Shown one piece after another: positions 27,997 to 37,069 of a stretch of 64,000 bases of DNA. Numbering within the stretch: the first letter of the stretch is position 1; each line of letters starts with the position of its first letter. The DNA lies in assembly GCF_003003255.1 (NCBI RefSeq), contig NZ_PVTD01000001.1, positions 248,001 through 312,000 on the forward strand, in the 5' to 3' direction. A program made the position numbers and the translations under genes. The DNA comes from Aliiruegeria haliotis (GTDB lineage: Bacteria > Pseudomonadota > Alphaproteobacteria > Rhodobacterales > Rhodobacteraceae). The notes below the pieces were generated by a model. That model searched no databases. It was not told the origin of the DNA and saw nothing but the letters and a program-made list of their open reading frames with translations.

Positions 27997-28665
27997 TCAA
28001 CTGACCGTTTTGGCAGTTTCCTCCATCGCCATCCGAATCTGGTCGAGCCCCTGGCTGATGTCCTGTTCTATCGCCGCACAGACTTTCATCGGATCGCCTT
28101 CGGCGAGGGCATCCATCGCAACACCATGCTGATCGGGGAGGTTCGAGGTTCCAAACCGCCCGCAGACGATCCGCAGCGACGGCCCGACTCGCATCCAGAG
28201 GCCGTTGGCAATGGTCTGCAACACTTCGGCGTCGGCCTGTGCATAGAGGCGGAAGTGGAAGCGATAGTTCTGTTCGAGGTAGCTCTGGATGTTGCCGGTC
28301 GCGATGGCTTCGTCCACGCCGCGGTCGAGCCTGCGCAAGTCTTCCATCAGTGCGTCATCGGCCCGCTCCGCAGCCCGTCGGGCCAGTTCCGGTTCGATTG
28401 AAAGACGGGAAAAGCGTATTTCCTCCAGTTGGTTGGCGGTCAGTTCCGGGACGATGATGCGGCGGTTGCCCAATGCCGCGAGCGCACCCTCGGCGGTGAG
28501 CCGCCGCAAGGCCTCGCGCACCGGGGTCATGCCCGCGCCGATGGCATCGCGCAGCCCCATGATGGTCACCGGCTGCCCCGGGGCGACCTCTCCGAACAGG
28601 ACCATGTCGCGCAGCCGTTCGTAGATTGCCTGGTGCTCCGGCGTCTTTCCCTCTTGCGTGTTCAC
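27997..28665 (-). CDS. GntR-family (FadR/FCD) transcriptional regulator
   Basis: Probable local regulator of polyamine uptake and catabolism. A winged helix-turn-helix (IYERLRDMVLFGEVAPGQ to GMTPVREALRRLTAEG) is followed by an all-helical FCD ligand-binding domain with its conserved polar residues (RFHFRLYAQAD; a late QHG and I/E-Q-DIS segment). I prefer GTG at 28665, preceded by AAAAGG at 8 nt, giving 222 residues; a GTG at 28722 has no visible binding site. The gene sits between puuA and the divergent potF promoter, and related palindromes occur on both sides. The ligand may be putrescine or a gamma-glutamyl intermediate; that is inference. Confidence 0.85.
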   Translation of the reverse strand: MNTQEGKTPEHQAIYERLRDMVLFGEVAPGQPVTIMGLRDAIGAGMTPVREALRRLTAEGALAALGNRRIIVPELTANQLEEIRFSRLSIEPELARRAAERADDALMEDLRRLDRGVDEAIATGNIQSYLEQNYRFHFRLYAQADAEVLQTIANGLWMRVGPSLRIVCGRFGTSNLPDQHGVAMDALAEGDPMKVCAAIEQDISQGLDQIRMAMEETAKTVS

Positions 28666-28771
28666 GGGCTGTGCCTTTTCTTCATCGATGTGATCCGGCC
28701 ACTCAGGAGGCGCGTCTCGCACTCGCTTGCATTCGGGTCAGATTAGGGCAAGCTTGCATCGAATCGCAACG

Positions 28772-28781
28772 TTTGATCAAA
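28772..28781. promoter_or_regulatory. Perfect palindrome TTTGATCAAA in the gntR-potF gap
   Basis: TTTGATCAAA lies in the divergent gap, about 107 bases before the gntR start and 67 before potF, among AT-rich sequence that otherwise stands out from the GC-rich surroundings. It is well placed for the GntR regulator to control both directions. A similar core occurs at 27961-27970. Confidence 0.5.
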
Positions 28782-28848
28782 ACAAAATCTCAGGCACGAC
28801 CTGAGGCGAAGATCAGGCACCGCCTGACAACCAACAGGGGAACTACGA

Positions 28849-29934
28849 ATGAAATACTCCGTTACGACGCTGCTGCTCTCGGTTTCGGTGGCCGCCACCA
28901 CCGCGATGGCCGACGAGGTTCGCGTCTACAACTGGTCCGACTACATCGATGAGGAACTGCTTGAGAAGTTCGAGAGCGAGACCGGGATCGAGCTGACCTA
29001 TGACGTTTTCGATTCCAACGACGTGCTGGAGACAAAGCTGCTGGCCGGGGGCTCGGGCTACGACGTGGTGGTCCCGTCGGGCACCTTCCTGCAGCGCCAG
29101 ATCCAGGCCGGCGTGTTCCAGAAACTCGACATGTCCAAGCTGCCGAATATCGGCAACATGTGGGACGTCGTCTCCGACCGGACAGAGCAATACGACCCGG
29201 GCAACGAATACTCCATCAACTACATGTGGGGCACCACGGGCATCGGCGTGAACGTCGCCAAGGTGCAGGAAGTGCTTGGGGAGGATGCCCCGATCGACTC
29301 CTGGTCGCTGGTCTTCGACCCGGCCAATATCGAGAAGCTGGCCGAGTGCGGTGTCTATTTCCTAGATGCCTCCGACGAGATGATCCCGGCGGCTCTGAAC
29401 TACATCGGCGAGGATCCTGACACCTTCGACACCGACCTGATCGCCAAGGCCGGCGAAGTCTACATGGCGATCCGCCCCCATATCGCCAAGTTCCACAGCT
29501 CCGAATACATCAACGCGCTGGCCAATGGCGATATCTGCGTGGCCGTCGGCTGGTCCGGGGACATCCTTCAGGCGCGCGATCGCGCCGACGAGGCCGACAA
29601 CGGTGTGGAGATCGCCTACCACGCGCCCAAGGAAGGGGCGCAGATGTGGTTCGACCAGATGGCAATTCCGGCCGACGCTCCGAACCCCGACGCGGCCCAT
29701 GCCTTCCTGAACTTCATCATGGATGCGGAGAACATGGCGGCGGCGTCGAACTACGTCTATTACGCCAACGGCAACAAGGCATCGCAGGAGTTTCTGGTCG
29801 AGGACGTGATCGGCGATACGGCGATCTACCCGGATGAGGCGACGTTGCAGAACCTCTACACGACGCGGCCCTACCCGCCGAAGGTCCAGCGCGTCGTCAC
29901 CCGCCTGTGGACCAAGATCAAGTCGGGCACCTGA
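28849..29934 (+). CDS. potF: Polyamine ABC transporter periplasmic binding protein
   Basis: Binds putrescine or spermidine in the periplasm and delivers it to PotGHI. The 361-residue precursor has a signal peptide (to TAMADEV) and the PotD/PotF opening EVRVYNWSDYIDEELLEKFE. The ligand-site segments (SDYID, a Trp in VGWSGDILQA, and the DQMAIPADAP strand) match the family. ACAGGGGA precedes the ATG at 28849. It is the first gene of potFGHI; a strong hairpin follows it, which should keep its expression above that of the downstream genes. Confidence 0.92.
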   Translation: MKYSVTTLLLSVSVAATTAMADEVRVYNWSDYIDEELLEKFESETGIELTYDVFDSNDVLETKLLAGGSGYDVVVPSGTFLQRQIQAGVFQKLDMSKLPNIGNMWDVVSDRTEQYDPGNEYSINYMWGTTGIGVNVAKVQEVLGEDAPIDSWSLVFDPANIEKLAECGVYFLDASDEMIPAALNYIGEDPDTFDTDLIAKAGEVYMAIRPHIAKFHSSEYINALANGDICVAVGWSGDILQARDRADEADNGVEIAYHAPKEGAQMWFDQMAIPADAPNPDAAHAFLNFIMDAENMAAASNYVYYANGNKASQEFLVEDVIGDTAIYPDEATLQNLYTTRPYPPKVQRVVTRLWTKIKSGT

Positions 29935-29949
29935 TCCCGACTACCAGCG

Positions 29950-29977
29950 CCCCGCGCCACACCGGCGCGGGGTTTTT
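29950..29977 (+). terminator. Hairpin terminator/attenuator between potF and potG
   Basis: CCCCGCGCC and GGCGCGGGG pair around ACACC, followed by TTTTT. It is a textbook intrinsic terminator placed inside the operon, so probably partial, protecting or overproducing the binding-protein transcript. Confidence 0.85.
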
Positions 29978-30007
29978 CCGTCCCTTCTCCCGACCGGAAG
30001 TACCGCC

Positions 30008-31165
30008 ATGTCCGATCCCGCGCCCGCCACTGGAACCGGCCCGTCCGAATTCGCTCCCTGGAAGGATCCCGACGCGCAGCCGCTGATCCAGTTTCGCAAT
30101 GTCACCAAGCGGTTCGGCGATTTCACCGCGATCGACGACCTGACCGTGGACATCTACGCGCGCGAGTTCTTTGCGTTGCTGGGGCCATCGGGGTGCGGCA
30201 AGACCACGTTGATGCGGATGCTGGGCGGGTTCGAGACGCCGACCGAGGGCACGATCCTGCTTGACGGGCAGGACATCGGCCCGGTGCCGCCGAACCGTCG
30301 GGCGGTGAACATGATGTTCCAGTCCTACGCGCTGTTTCCGCACCTGACGGTGCGTGAGAACATCGCCTTTGGGTTGAAGCGGGACAAGCTGCCGAAGGAC
30401 CGGATCGACGCCCGTGTCGAAGAGATGCTGCGCCTGGTCCAGCTTCAGAAATTTGCCTCCCGCAAGCCGCACCAGATCTCCGGCGGCCAGCGGCAGCGGG
30501 TGGCGCTGGCCCGCTCCCTCGCCAAGGCGCCCAAGCTGCTGCTGCTGGACGAACCGCTCGGCGCGCTGGACAAGAAGCTGCGCACCGAAACCCAGTTCGA
30601 GCTGATGGAAATCCAGGAGAAGACCGGCACAACCTTCGTGATCGTGACCCATGACCAGGAGGAGGCAATGACCGTGGCCTCCCGCATTGCGGTCATGGAT
30701 CACGGCCGCATGGTGCAGGTCGATACGCCCGACCGGATCTACGAGACGCCCAATACCACCTACGTGGCCGATTTCATTGGCGACGTGAACCTGATCGAGG
30801 GCAATGCCGCCGCGCATCACGAGGATGGCAAGGTGGAAATCCACTGGCGCGAAGGCGAGCCGCCGATTGTCGGAACCCCGATGGGGGAGGTGCCCGACGG
30901 CACCCGCTGCACCTTCGCGATCCGCCCCGAAAAGGTGGCGATCTCCAAGGACCATCCGGAAGGCAGCAGCAACATCGTGCACGGAAAGGTGCTCGACATC
31001 GCCTATCTGGGCAACATGTCGACCTATCACGTGGAACTGCCCACAGGGGTGATCATCAAGGCGCAGTTGGCCAACAACCGGCGGATTGCGCGGCGCAACA
31101 TTACCTGGGAGGACGAGGTCTGGCTTTCCTGGACCGAGACTGCCGGCGTGGTCCTGACGGGGTGA
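30008..31165 (+). CDS. potG: Polyamine ABC transporter ATPase
   Basis: ATPase of the putrescine/spermidine importer. The 385-residue protein has Walker A GPSGCGKTT, Q-loop MMFQSYALFPHLTV, signature ISGGQRQRVALARS, Walker B LLLLDEPLGALD and the H-loop VTHDQEEAM, then a C-terminal TOBE-type regulatory domain (about 290-385, FAIRPEKVAI). The ATG at 30008 follows GGAAG. The N-terminal extension (PAPATGTGPSEFAPWKDPDA) is typical of roseobacter PotG. potH begins within a few bases of its stop. Confidence 0.92.
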   Translation: MSDPAPATGTGPSEFAPWKDPDAQPLIQFRNVTKRFGDFTAIDDLTVDIYAREFFALLGPSGCGKTTLMRMLGGFETPTEGTILLDGQDIGPVPPNRRAVNMMFQSYALFPHLTVRENIAFGLKRDKLPKDRIDARVEEMLRLVQLQKFASRKPHQISGGQRQRVALARSLAKAPKLLLLDEPLGALDKKLRTETQFELMEIQEKTGTTFVIVTHDQEEAMTVASRIAVMDHGRMVQVDTPDRIYETPNTTYVADFIGDVNLIEGNAAAHHEDGKVEIHWREGEPPIVGTPMGEVPDGTRCTFAIRPEKVAISKDHPEGSSNIVHGKVLDIAYLGNMSTYHVELPTGVIIKAQLANNRRIARRNITWEDEVWLSWTETAGVVLTG

Positions 31166-31169
31166 TGTG

Positions 31170-32066
31170 ATGAACCCCCGCAGAACATTCCTCATCCTGA
31201 TCCCCTACCTTTGGCTTCTGGCGCTGTTCCTCGTGCCCTTCGGGATCGTGTTCAAGATCTCGCTCAGCGACACTGCGCTGGCGATTCCGCCCTACCTGCC
31301 GACGCTGGACCTCTCCACCGGCTGGGCCGGGTTCAGGGAGTTCCTCTCCGAGCTCGATTTCGAGAACTACGTCTGGCTGACCGAGGATGACCTCTACTGG
31401 AAGGCCTATCTCTCCAGCCTTCAGATCGCGGTCTTTTCCACCGTGCTGACGCTGCTGGTGGGCTTCCCGATCGCCTACGGCATGGCGAACGCGCCCGACC
31501 AGTGGCGTCCGACGCTGATGATGCTGGTGATCCTGCCGTTCTGGACCTCCTTCCTGATCCGTGTCTACGCCTGGATGGGGATCCTTTCCACCGAGGGCTT
31601 CCTGAACCAGTTCCTGCTCTGGACCGGGATCATCGCCGAGCCGCTGACCATCCTGAACACCAACACGGCTGTCTATATCGGCATCGTCTACACTTACCTG
31701 CCGTTCATGATTCTGCCGATCTACGCCACGCTGGAGAAACTCGATGCCTCGCTGCTGGAGGCCGCCGAGGACCTTGGCTGTTCGCGCACCTCGGCCTTCT
31801 GGCTGGTGACGATCCCGCTGTCCCGGCCGGGGGTCATCGCGGGTTGCTTCCTGGTGTTCATCCCGGCGCTTGGCGAGTTCGTCATTCCCTCGCTGCTCGG
31901 CGGCTCCGGCACGCTGATGATCGGCAAGGTGCTATGGGAGGAGTTTTTCTCCAACCGCGACTGGCCGGTGGCTTCGGCGGTGGCGGTGGTGCTGCTGCTG
32001 CTGCTGATCGTGCCGATCATCCTTTTCCAGAAGCATCAGGAGAAACAGCAGGAGGCGGAGCAATGA
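31170..32066 (+). CDS. potH: Polyamine ABC transporter permease
   Basis: First inner-membrane permease of the polyamine importer: 298 residues, about six helices, opening with FLILIPYLWLLALFLVPFG. The EAA loop that docks on the ATPase is EAAEDLGCSRTSAFWLVTIPL. I use the ATG at 31170; a GTG directly before it is equally in frame. Its stop overlaps an ATG (ATGA) that opens the unexplained 94-codon frame before potI. Confidence 0.92.
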   Translation: MNPRRTFLILIPYLWLLALFLVPFGIVFKISLSDTALAIPPYLPTLDLSTGWAGFREFLSELDFENYVWLTEDDLYWKAYLSSLQIAVFSTVLTLLVGFPIAYGMANAPDQWRPTLMMLVILPFWTSFLIRVYAWMGILSTEGFLNQFLLWTGIIAEPLTILNTNTAVYIGIVYTYLPFMILPIYATLEKLDASLLEAAEDLGCSRTSAFWLVTIPLSRPGVIAGCFLVFIPALGEFVIPSLLGGSGTLMIGKVLWEEFFSNRDWPVASAVAVVLLLLLIVPIILFQKHQEKQQEAEQ

Positions 32067-32347
32067 GCGTGACCCTTTTGCACGACATGTCCCGCCCGAC
32101 GCTGACGGGACCTATCGAATCGCGGATGCTCAGCGGTTCCCCGCAACGCTCCGAATGCGCCCGGGACGGCTGCCGAGGTCACCGCAGCGCGCCCACGGCG
32201 GGCGGGTCCTGTCGTGTATTGCACGGCAATGCCCTGTCGGCAGGCGCGCGTGCAGCACTCGCCGGACAACTGGCGAATCGCCCGCACCAGAGAGGTGACA
32301 CCGGGACACATACGCTCCGATCCGAGCAGCGGAGGGCCTTCCGATGA
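32063..32347 (+). CDS. Unexplained 94-residue frame bridging potH and potI
   Basis: An ATG overlapping the potH stop (ATGA) opens a 94-codon frame whose own stop overlaps the potI start, again as ATGA. It therefore fills the 277-base gap between the two permease genes exactly. The product is polar and Arg/Ser-rich (opening MSVTLLHDMSRPTLTG) with four cysteines, no membrane segment and no family I recognise. Composition is not clearly that of a real protein, so chance is possible. In related operons the two permease genes normally abut, so the gap itself is unusual. It might keep ribosomes flowing from potH into potI. Confidence 0.3.
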   Translation: MSVTLLHDMSRPTLTGPIESRMLSGSPQRSECARDGCRGHRSAPTAGGSCRVLHGNALSAGARAALAGQLANRPHQRGDTGTHTLRSEQRRAFR

Positions 32348-33159
32348 GACGCATCACCTGGTTCAACGCCGTCTCGCTCACGCTCGGCTTCGCCTTCCTC
32401 TACATCCCGATGCTGATCCTCATCATCTTCTCGTTCAACAGCTCGAAGCTGGTGACGGTCTGGGCAGGGTTCTCGACCAAGTGGTACGGGGAGCTAATCC
32501 GGAACGAGGCCTTCCTAGATGCCGCCTGGGTGACGCTGAAGGTGGCGGTGCTGTCGTCCACGGCGGCCACGGTGCTCGGCACGATGGCGGCCTATGTCAT
32601 GGTGCGCGGCGGGCGGTTCTTCGGGCGCACGCTGTTCTCCGGCATGATCTACGCCCCGCTCGTGATGCCCGAGGTGATCACCGGCCTGTCGCTGCTGCTG
32701 CTGTTCATTTCCATCGGGCTCGACCGGGGCGTGCTGACGATCGTGCTGGCCCATGCCACATTCTCCATGTGCTATGTCTCGGTGGTGGTGTCCTCGCGGC
32801 TGGTTTCCTTCGACCGCTCGGTGGAGGAGGCGGCGCTGGACCTTGGCTGTACGCCGTTCGAGGCCTTCCGCCTCGTGACGCTACCGATCATCCTGCCCGC
32901 CGTGATCTCCGGGTGGCTGCTGGCGTTCACCCTCTCGCTCGACGATCTGGTGATTGCCTCTTTCACCGCCGGCCCGTCCTCGACGACCCTGCCGATCAAG
33001 ATCTTCTCATCCGTGCGGCTCGGCGTCTCGCCAGAGATCAACGCGCTGTCGACGATCATGATCGCCATCGTGACCGTCGGCGTGATCGCGACGTCGCTGC
33101 TGTCGAAACAGGCCATCGCGCGCCAGCAACGCGAGGAGCGGGAGGCGGCACAGGCCTGA
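32344..33159 (+). CDS. potI: Polyamine ABC transporter permease
   Basis: Second permease of the polyamine importer: 271 residues, about six helices, opening with ITWFNAVSLTLGFAFLYIPM. The EAA loop is EEAALDLGCTPFEAFRLVTLP. GGAGG lies 8 nt before the ATG at 32344. It completes the potFGHI set needed for an active importer; the FAD oxidase gene follows after 141 bases on the same strand. Confidence 0.92.
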   Translation: MRRITWFNAVSLTLGFAFLYIPMLILIIFSFNSSKLVTVWAGFSTKWYGELIRNEAFLDAAWVTLKVAVLSSTAATVLGTMAAYVMVRGGRFFGRTLFSGMIYAPLVMPEVITGLSLLLLFISIGLDRGVLTIVLAHATFSMCYVSVVVSSRLVSFDRSVEEAALDLGCTPFEAFRLVTLPIILPAVISGWLLAFTLSLDDLVIASFTAGPSSTTLPIKIFSSVRLGVSPEINALSTIMIAIVTVGVIATSLLSKQAIARQQREEREAAQA

Positions 33160-33300
33160 TCCTATCGGTTCGGGCACAGCACCCGGACCGGCACATCTTG
33201 GCCGCGTGGTCGCGCGGGGGGGCGGCACCCCTGCCACCGCCGGCCGGTCCCAACCGTCGCGCGACCTCTGGCCGCCAGCCCATCCCGGTGACACCTGCCC

Positions 33301-34638
33301 ATGAAGCGCATTTACGAATCCTTCGCCTATGAAGATGGCCCGCTGCAAAGCGGGTTCTGGCCCACGACCATGGACGCGCGACCCGACTGGCCCGAGGCCC
33401 GTGGCGACCTGACCTGCGACTACCTCGTTATTGGCGGTGGCTACACCGGCCTGACGGCGGCGCTGGATCTGGCGGAGGCCGGGGCCGATGTTGCCCTGTT
33501 GGAGGCGGAAACCCCCGGTTGGGGCGCGTCCGGACGCAATGGCGGGTTCTGCTGCCTTGGCGGGGCGAAGATCGGGCATGCCGCCTTGGTACGCAAGTTC
33601 GGTGAAAGCGACGCCCGGTGCTTTGCCGATGCCCAGCGGGAGGCGGTTCTTCAGGTGCGGGATACGCTCGACCGGTTCGGGATCGAGGCCGACACCCATT
33701 CGGAGGGGGAGACGCTGCTCGCCCACCGTGCCTCCGACCTGCCGACACTGCGGAACGTCGCCCGCGAAGTCCGCGCGCTTCATGGCGCGACCTGCGAGCA
33801 GCTGTCGAAGGATGAGCTTGCAGGGCAGGGGATGGCCAGCGGGGAGTTCCACGGCGCCGTCACCACCCCCATCGGTTTTGCGCTCAACCCGTTGAAATAC
33901 GCCACCGGGCTGGCGCTGGCGGCACGGGACGCAGGGGCCCGCATCTTCGGAGCTTCGGCCGCGCTCGCGCTGGAGGAAACGGCGAACGGCTGGTCGGCGC
34001 GCACGCCGAAAGGCAAGATCCGCGCCCGCAAGCTCCTGCTGGCGACCAACGGCTACAGCTCCGACGACCTGCCGGACTGGCTCGCCGGGCGCTACCTTCC
34101 GGTGCAATCCAACGTGCTCGTCACCCGCCCGCTGACCGAGGCAGAACGCGCCGCGCAGGGCTGGACCTCGCACCAGATGTGCTATGACACGCGCACCTTG
34201 CTGCACTACTTCCGCCTGATGCCGGATGGCCGGATGCTCTTTGGCATCCGTGGCGCGATGCGCGCGACCGCGGAGGCGCAGGCCGCCTTTCACCAGACCG
34301 CCCGGACCGATTTCGACCGCATCTTCCCCGAATGGCGTCATGTGGAAACGCCGCATTTCTGGTCTGGCCTGCTGGCGATGTCACGCAATCTCACGCCCTA
34401 TGTCGGGTCGCTTGGCAGTCACGCGAACGGCTTCGCGGCGATGTGCTATCACGGCAACGGGGTGGCCATGGGCAGCTACGCGGGCGGGTTGCTCGCCGAT
34501 CTGGCGCTCGGCCGCGCGCCCCGCCGCCCCTTTCCCGCGCTCATGCGCGCGCCCATGGGTCGCTTTCCGCTGGGCCGGTTTCGACGTGCGGTATTGCCTG
34601 TCGTCTATCGTTGGTATCAATGGGCCGATCGCGGCTGA
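33301..34638 (+). CDS. FAD-dependent gamma-glutamylputrescine oxidase-like enzyme
   Basis: A 445-residue DAO-type flavoenzyme with VIGGGYTGLTAALDLAEA near 43-60, GWGASGRNGGFCCLGG near 78-93 and the C-terminal CYHGNGVAMGSYAGG flavin contact. Similar to PuuB: FAD- and O2-dependent oxidation of an amine, here probably gamma-glutamylputrescine, to an aldehyde. Placement directly after potI suggests it acts on what the importer brings in. The other oxidase in the window (22.3 kb) shares the fold but differs in sequence. The aldehyde dehydrogenase and gamma-glutamyl-GABA hydrolase of the complete pathway are not in this window. Confidence 0.85.
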   Translation: MKRIYESFAYEDGPLQSGFWPTTMDARPDWPEARGDLTCDYLVIGGGYTGLTAALDLAEAGADVALLEAETPGWGASGRNGGFCCLGGAKIGHAALVRKFGESDARCFADAQREAVLQVRDTLDRFGIEADTHSEGETLLAHRASDLPTLRNVAREVRALHGATCEQLSKDELAGQGMASGEFHGAVTTPIGFALNPLKYATGLALAARDAGARIFGASAALALEETANGWSARTPKGKIRARKLLLATNGYSSDDLPDWLAGRYLPVQSNVLVTRPLTEAERAAQGWTSHQMCYDTRTLLHYFRLMPDGRMLFGIRGAMRATAEAQAAFHQTARTDFDRIFPEWRHVETPHFWSGLLAMSRNLTPYVGSLGSHANGFAAMCYHGNGVAMGSYAGGLLADLALGRAPRRPFPALMRAPMGRFPLGRFRRAVLPVVYRWYQWADRG

Positions 34639-34685
34639 CGTCGCCCGCCGCGCCTCCTTTTTGGTCCATGTGAAAGGCCCGTGCC

Positions 34686-35519
34686 ATGATCCCGACGCAG
34701 CAACAGGAACAGGCCCTGATCGAAGCGGTGCGCACCGCCGCCCGGTCCGAAATCCTGCCCCGCTTTCGCAACCTCGACGCCAGTGCGATCGACAGCAAGG
34801 CGAACGCCGATGATCTGGTGACCGTGGCCGACAAGGCGTCCGAGGCATCCATCACCGCCGCCGTGGCCGGTATCCTTCCCGGCGCAACGGTGGTCGGAGA
34901 GGAGGCCGTGGCCGACGATCCGGCGTTGCTCGATCTCATCGGCCGGGACGAGACCTGCGTGATCGTCGACCCGATCGACGGCACCTGGAATTTCGCCAAG
35001 GGGTTGCCGGTGTTCGGTGTCCTGCTGGCGGTGACCCACAGGGGGGAGACCGTGTTTGGTCTGCTCTACGAGCCGCTGGGCGACGACTGGATCCTCGCCC
35101 GAAAGGGCGGGGGCTGCTGGTATGCTTCACCGGACTGCGCGCCGCGCCGGCTGTCCATCGAGCCCGACGATGGCCCGACGGAGTTCGCGGGCTTCAGCGC
35201 CCCGTGGCTGTTGCCGGAGCACATGCGCGAACGTTTCCAGATCGGCTTGCTCCAGCGGGGGCGCGTGATCGACCTGCGCTGTGCCTGCCAAACCTACCGG
35301 ACGATGTGTTTCGGCGCCGGAAAGTTCGCCATCGACCTCAAGCTCATGCCCTGGGACCATGCCGCCGGCGCGCTGGCCTACCAGGAGGCCGGCGGTTCGA
35401 TCGGCCTGCTGGACGGGCGGGACTATGCGCCGACGATCACGGATGGCTACATGGTCATGGCCCGCACGCCGGAGATCCTCGCCGACCTGCGAGAGAGTTT
35501 TGGCTGGGTGGTCGGCTGA
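34686..35519 (+). CDS. Inositol-monophosphatase-family phosphatase
   Basis: Mg2+-dependent phosphatase of the IMPase superfamily, 277 residues. Metal-binding motifs are complete: GEEAVADDP (motif A Glu), VDPIDGTWNFAKG (DPIDGT) and MPWDHAAGALAYQEAGG (WDH). Substrates in the family include inositol phosphates, histidinol phosphate, PAP and fructose bisphosphate, and cannot be decided here. It follows the FAD oxidase by 47 bases and probably shares its transcript, although no polyamine role is obvious. It begins MIPTQQQEQALIEAV; no strong ribosome-binding site is visible. Confidence 0.87.
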   Translation: MIPTQQQEQALIEAVRTAARSEILPRFRNLDASAIDSKANADDLVTVADKASEASITAAVAGILPGATVVGEEAVADDPALLDLIGRDETCVIVDPIDGTWNFAKGLPVFGVLLAVTHRGETVFGLLYEPLGDDWILARKGGGCWYASPDCAPRRLSIEPDDGPTEFAGFSAPWLLPEHMRERFQIGLLQRGRVIDLRCACQTYRTMCFGAGKFAIDLKLMPWDHAAGALAYQEAGGSIGLLDGRDYAPTITDGYMVMARTPEILADLRESFGWVVG

Positions 35520-35745
35520 GCACACCGCCGCCCCGTCCGATGCCAGGACCCGGGGGCGGGACAATGGATGTCGCGGCCCGACAGACCGATCCCCCGTGCG
35601 ACCGTCGCAGGGACGTCAGGGGGAGTGCCGGCCGGCGATCTTCCAATTCGGGCACCGGGTCAGGCGCGCGCGGAAATCGTTCGGCGCGCGATTGCATGGG
35701 CACGCTGTCCACGCCCACATGCAGCGGGCCGGGACGGTTGTCCCA

Positions 35746-36549
35746 TCAGCCCCCGAACCGGTGGGGGCCGTCGAAGTCGCCGATGGGCAGAAGGTTGGAC
35801 ATCAACCCGTCCCGGTATTCATGCAGCAGCATGCCGTTCGGCTCGAAGGTCAGGCTGTTCGGGTTGTCCTCCCGCAGGTTGGCGGTGACGGCATGCGAGG
35901 TGCCGGGCGCGATCTGGCAGGGCGTGCTGCCGAAGCGGCCGGTGATACAGCGATGGACATGACCGCAGAGCAGCCGCCGCTCGCCGGGATAGGCGTCGAG
36001 CACCCTGCGCAGCCCATCGGCCTCTCGCAGGTTGATCCGGTCCATCGGCAGGATACCGGTCGCCACGGGCGGGTGGTGCAAGGCAACCAGAACCGGCTTC
36101 GGCGCAAGGGTGGCGAGTTCTGCCGCGAGCCAGTCCAGACATGCCTCTGACAGGGCGCCGTGCGCGCCGCCTTCGACCAGCGTATCGAGGGCGAGCACGG
36201 CAAGGTCGGGCAGGTCGAGCCGCCACCGGATCGGTCCGTGCTCCGGCATCCAGCGGGCGTCGGCAAAGGCCCGGCGCATGGGCTCGCGCTGGTCGTGGTT
36301 GCCCGGCACCGCCAGCCACGGCAGGGTGAGTGCCGACAGGATGTCCCGGGAGCGGGCGTATTCCTCCGGCGTGCCGTTGTCGGTCAGGTCGCCGGTGACG
36401 ATCACCGCATCCACCGGGCCGATCTGCGGCAACAGGCGGTTGATCGTCGCCACCGTGTCTTCGAGCGCGGCACCGGTGTCGACAACGCGATTGGCGCGCT
36501 GGCCGGGGGCAACGACATGGCAGTCGGATATCTGGAGAATGCGGCTCAC
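35746..36549 (-). CDS. Calcineurin-like phosphoesterase (CpdA-type)
   Basis: A 267-residue metallophosphoesterase of the class III cyclic-nucleotide phosphodiesterase type. The dinuclear metal site is complete: DCHV near 8-11, GDLTDNG, GNHDQRE, ALHHPPVATG and GHVHRCI. CpdA proteins hydrolyse cAMP; related enzymes act on other phosphodiesters, so the substrate is probable, not certain. The start is GTG at 36549 with AGGGA about 8 nt upstream. The longer frame before it is arginine-rich and not protein-like. It converges with the phosphatase gene. Confidence 0.85.
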   Translation of the reverse strand: MSRILQISDCHVVAPGQRANRVVDTGAALEDTVATINRLLPQIGPVDAVIVTGDLTDNGTPEEYARSRDILSALTLPWLAVPGNHDQREPMRRAFADARWMPEHGPIRWRLDLPDLAVLALDTLVEGGAHGALSEACLDWLAAELATLAPKPVLVALHHPPVATGILPMDRINLREADGLRRVLDAYPGERRLLCGHVHRCITGRFGSTPCQIAPGTSHAVTANLREDNPNSLTFEPNGMLLHEYRDGLMSNLLPIGDFDGPHRFGG

Positions 36550-37069
36550 GGCGGGTCCCTTCCTCGGGCGGTGACTGGATGGCCTGCGCGGGCGTCGTGG
36601 CGCGGGCCACGTTGCCATCCGCGCGGGGCCAGTGTTCGCCGAATGGATGGCTTGGTGCGCCAGGTCGGTCAATCCGAGCGCACCGCCCGGCGCCGCTTGC
36701 AGGCAGGTGCAGTCGCAACGTGCCCGAAGATTGCGCGCGGTGCGGCGCGACGCACGTCCGTTGGGCATTTGGCGCGACGCGGGAGAGCGGAACCGTCCCA
36801 CCGGACCCCGGCCCGGCAACGGCCGCCCGCAGCCATCGCGTCCCTTGCGGTTGCACGTTCTGGCGGGCCGGGAGTCCGCCCACACCGACGATGGGACCGG
36901 CTGCAATCGCAGTGGTCGCGTCCCGGCCCTGTGGTGCCGGTGCACCTGCAAGCCGTCGGAAAGATTGCCGGAAGCCGGCGTAGGGGGTAGGGTCATCGAT
37001 GGAAAAGCTCAATATTCCGGTGAGCTACGGGCAAGGTTGAACGTAGCCTTCACGGGCGAGGGGAGAACG
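36550..37069. other. Intergenic region, divergent promoters
   Basis: About 520 GC-rich bases between the phosphoesterase start and the YqjD-like gene. I see no gene. The AT-richer bases near 37005-37030 are a likely promoter position for the membrane-protein pair. Confidence 0.4.
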
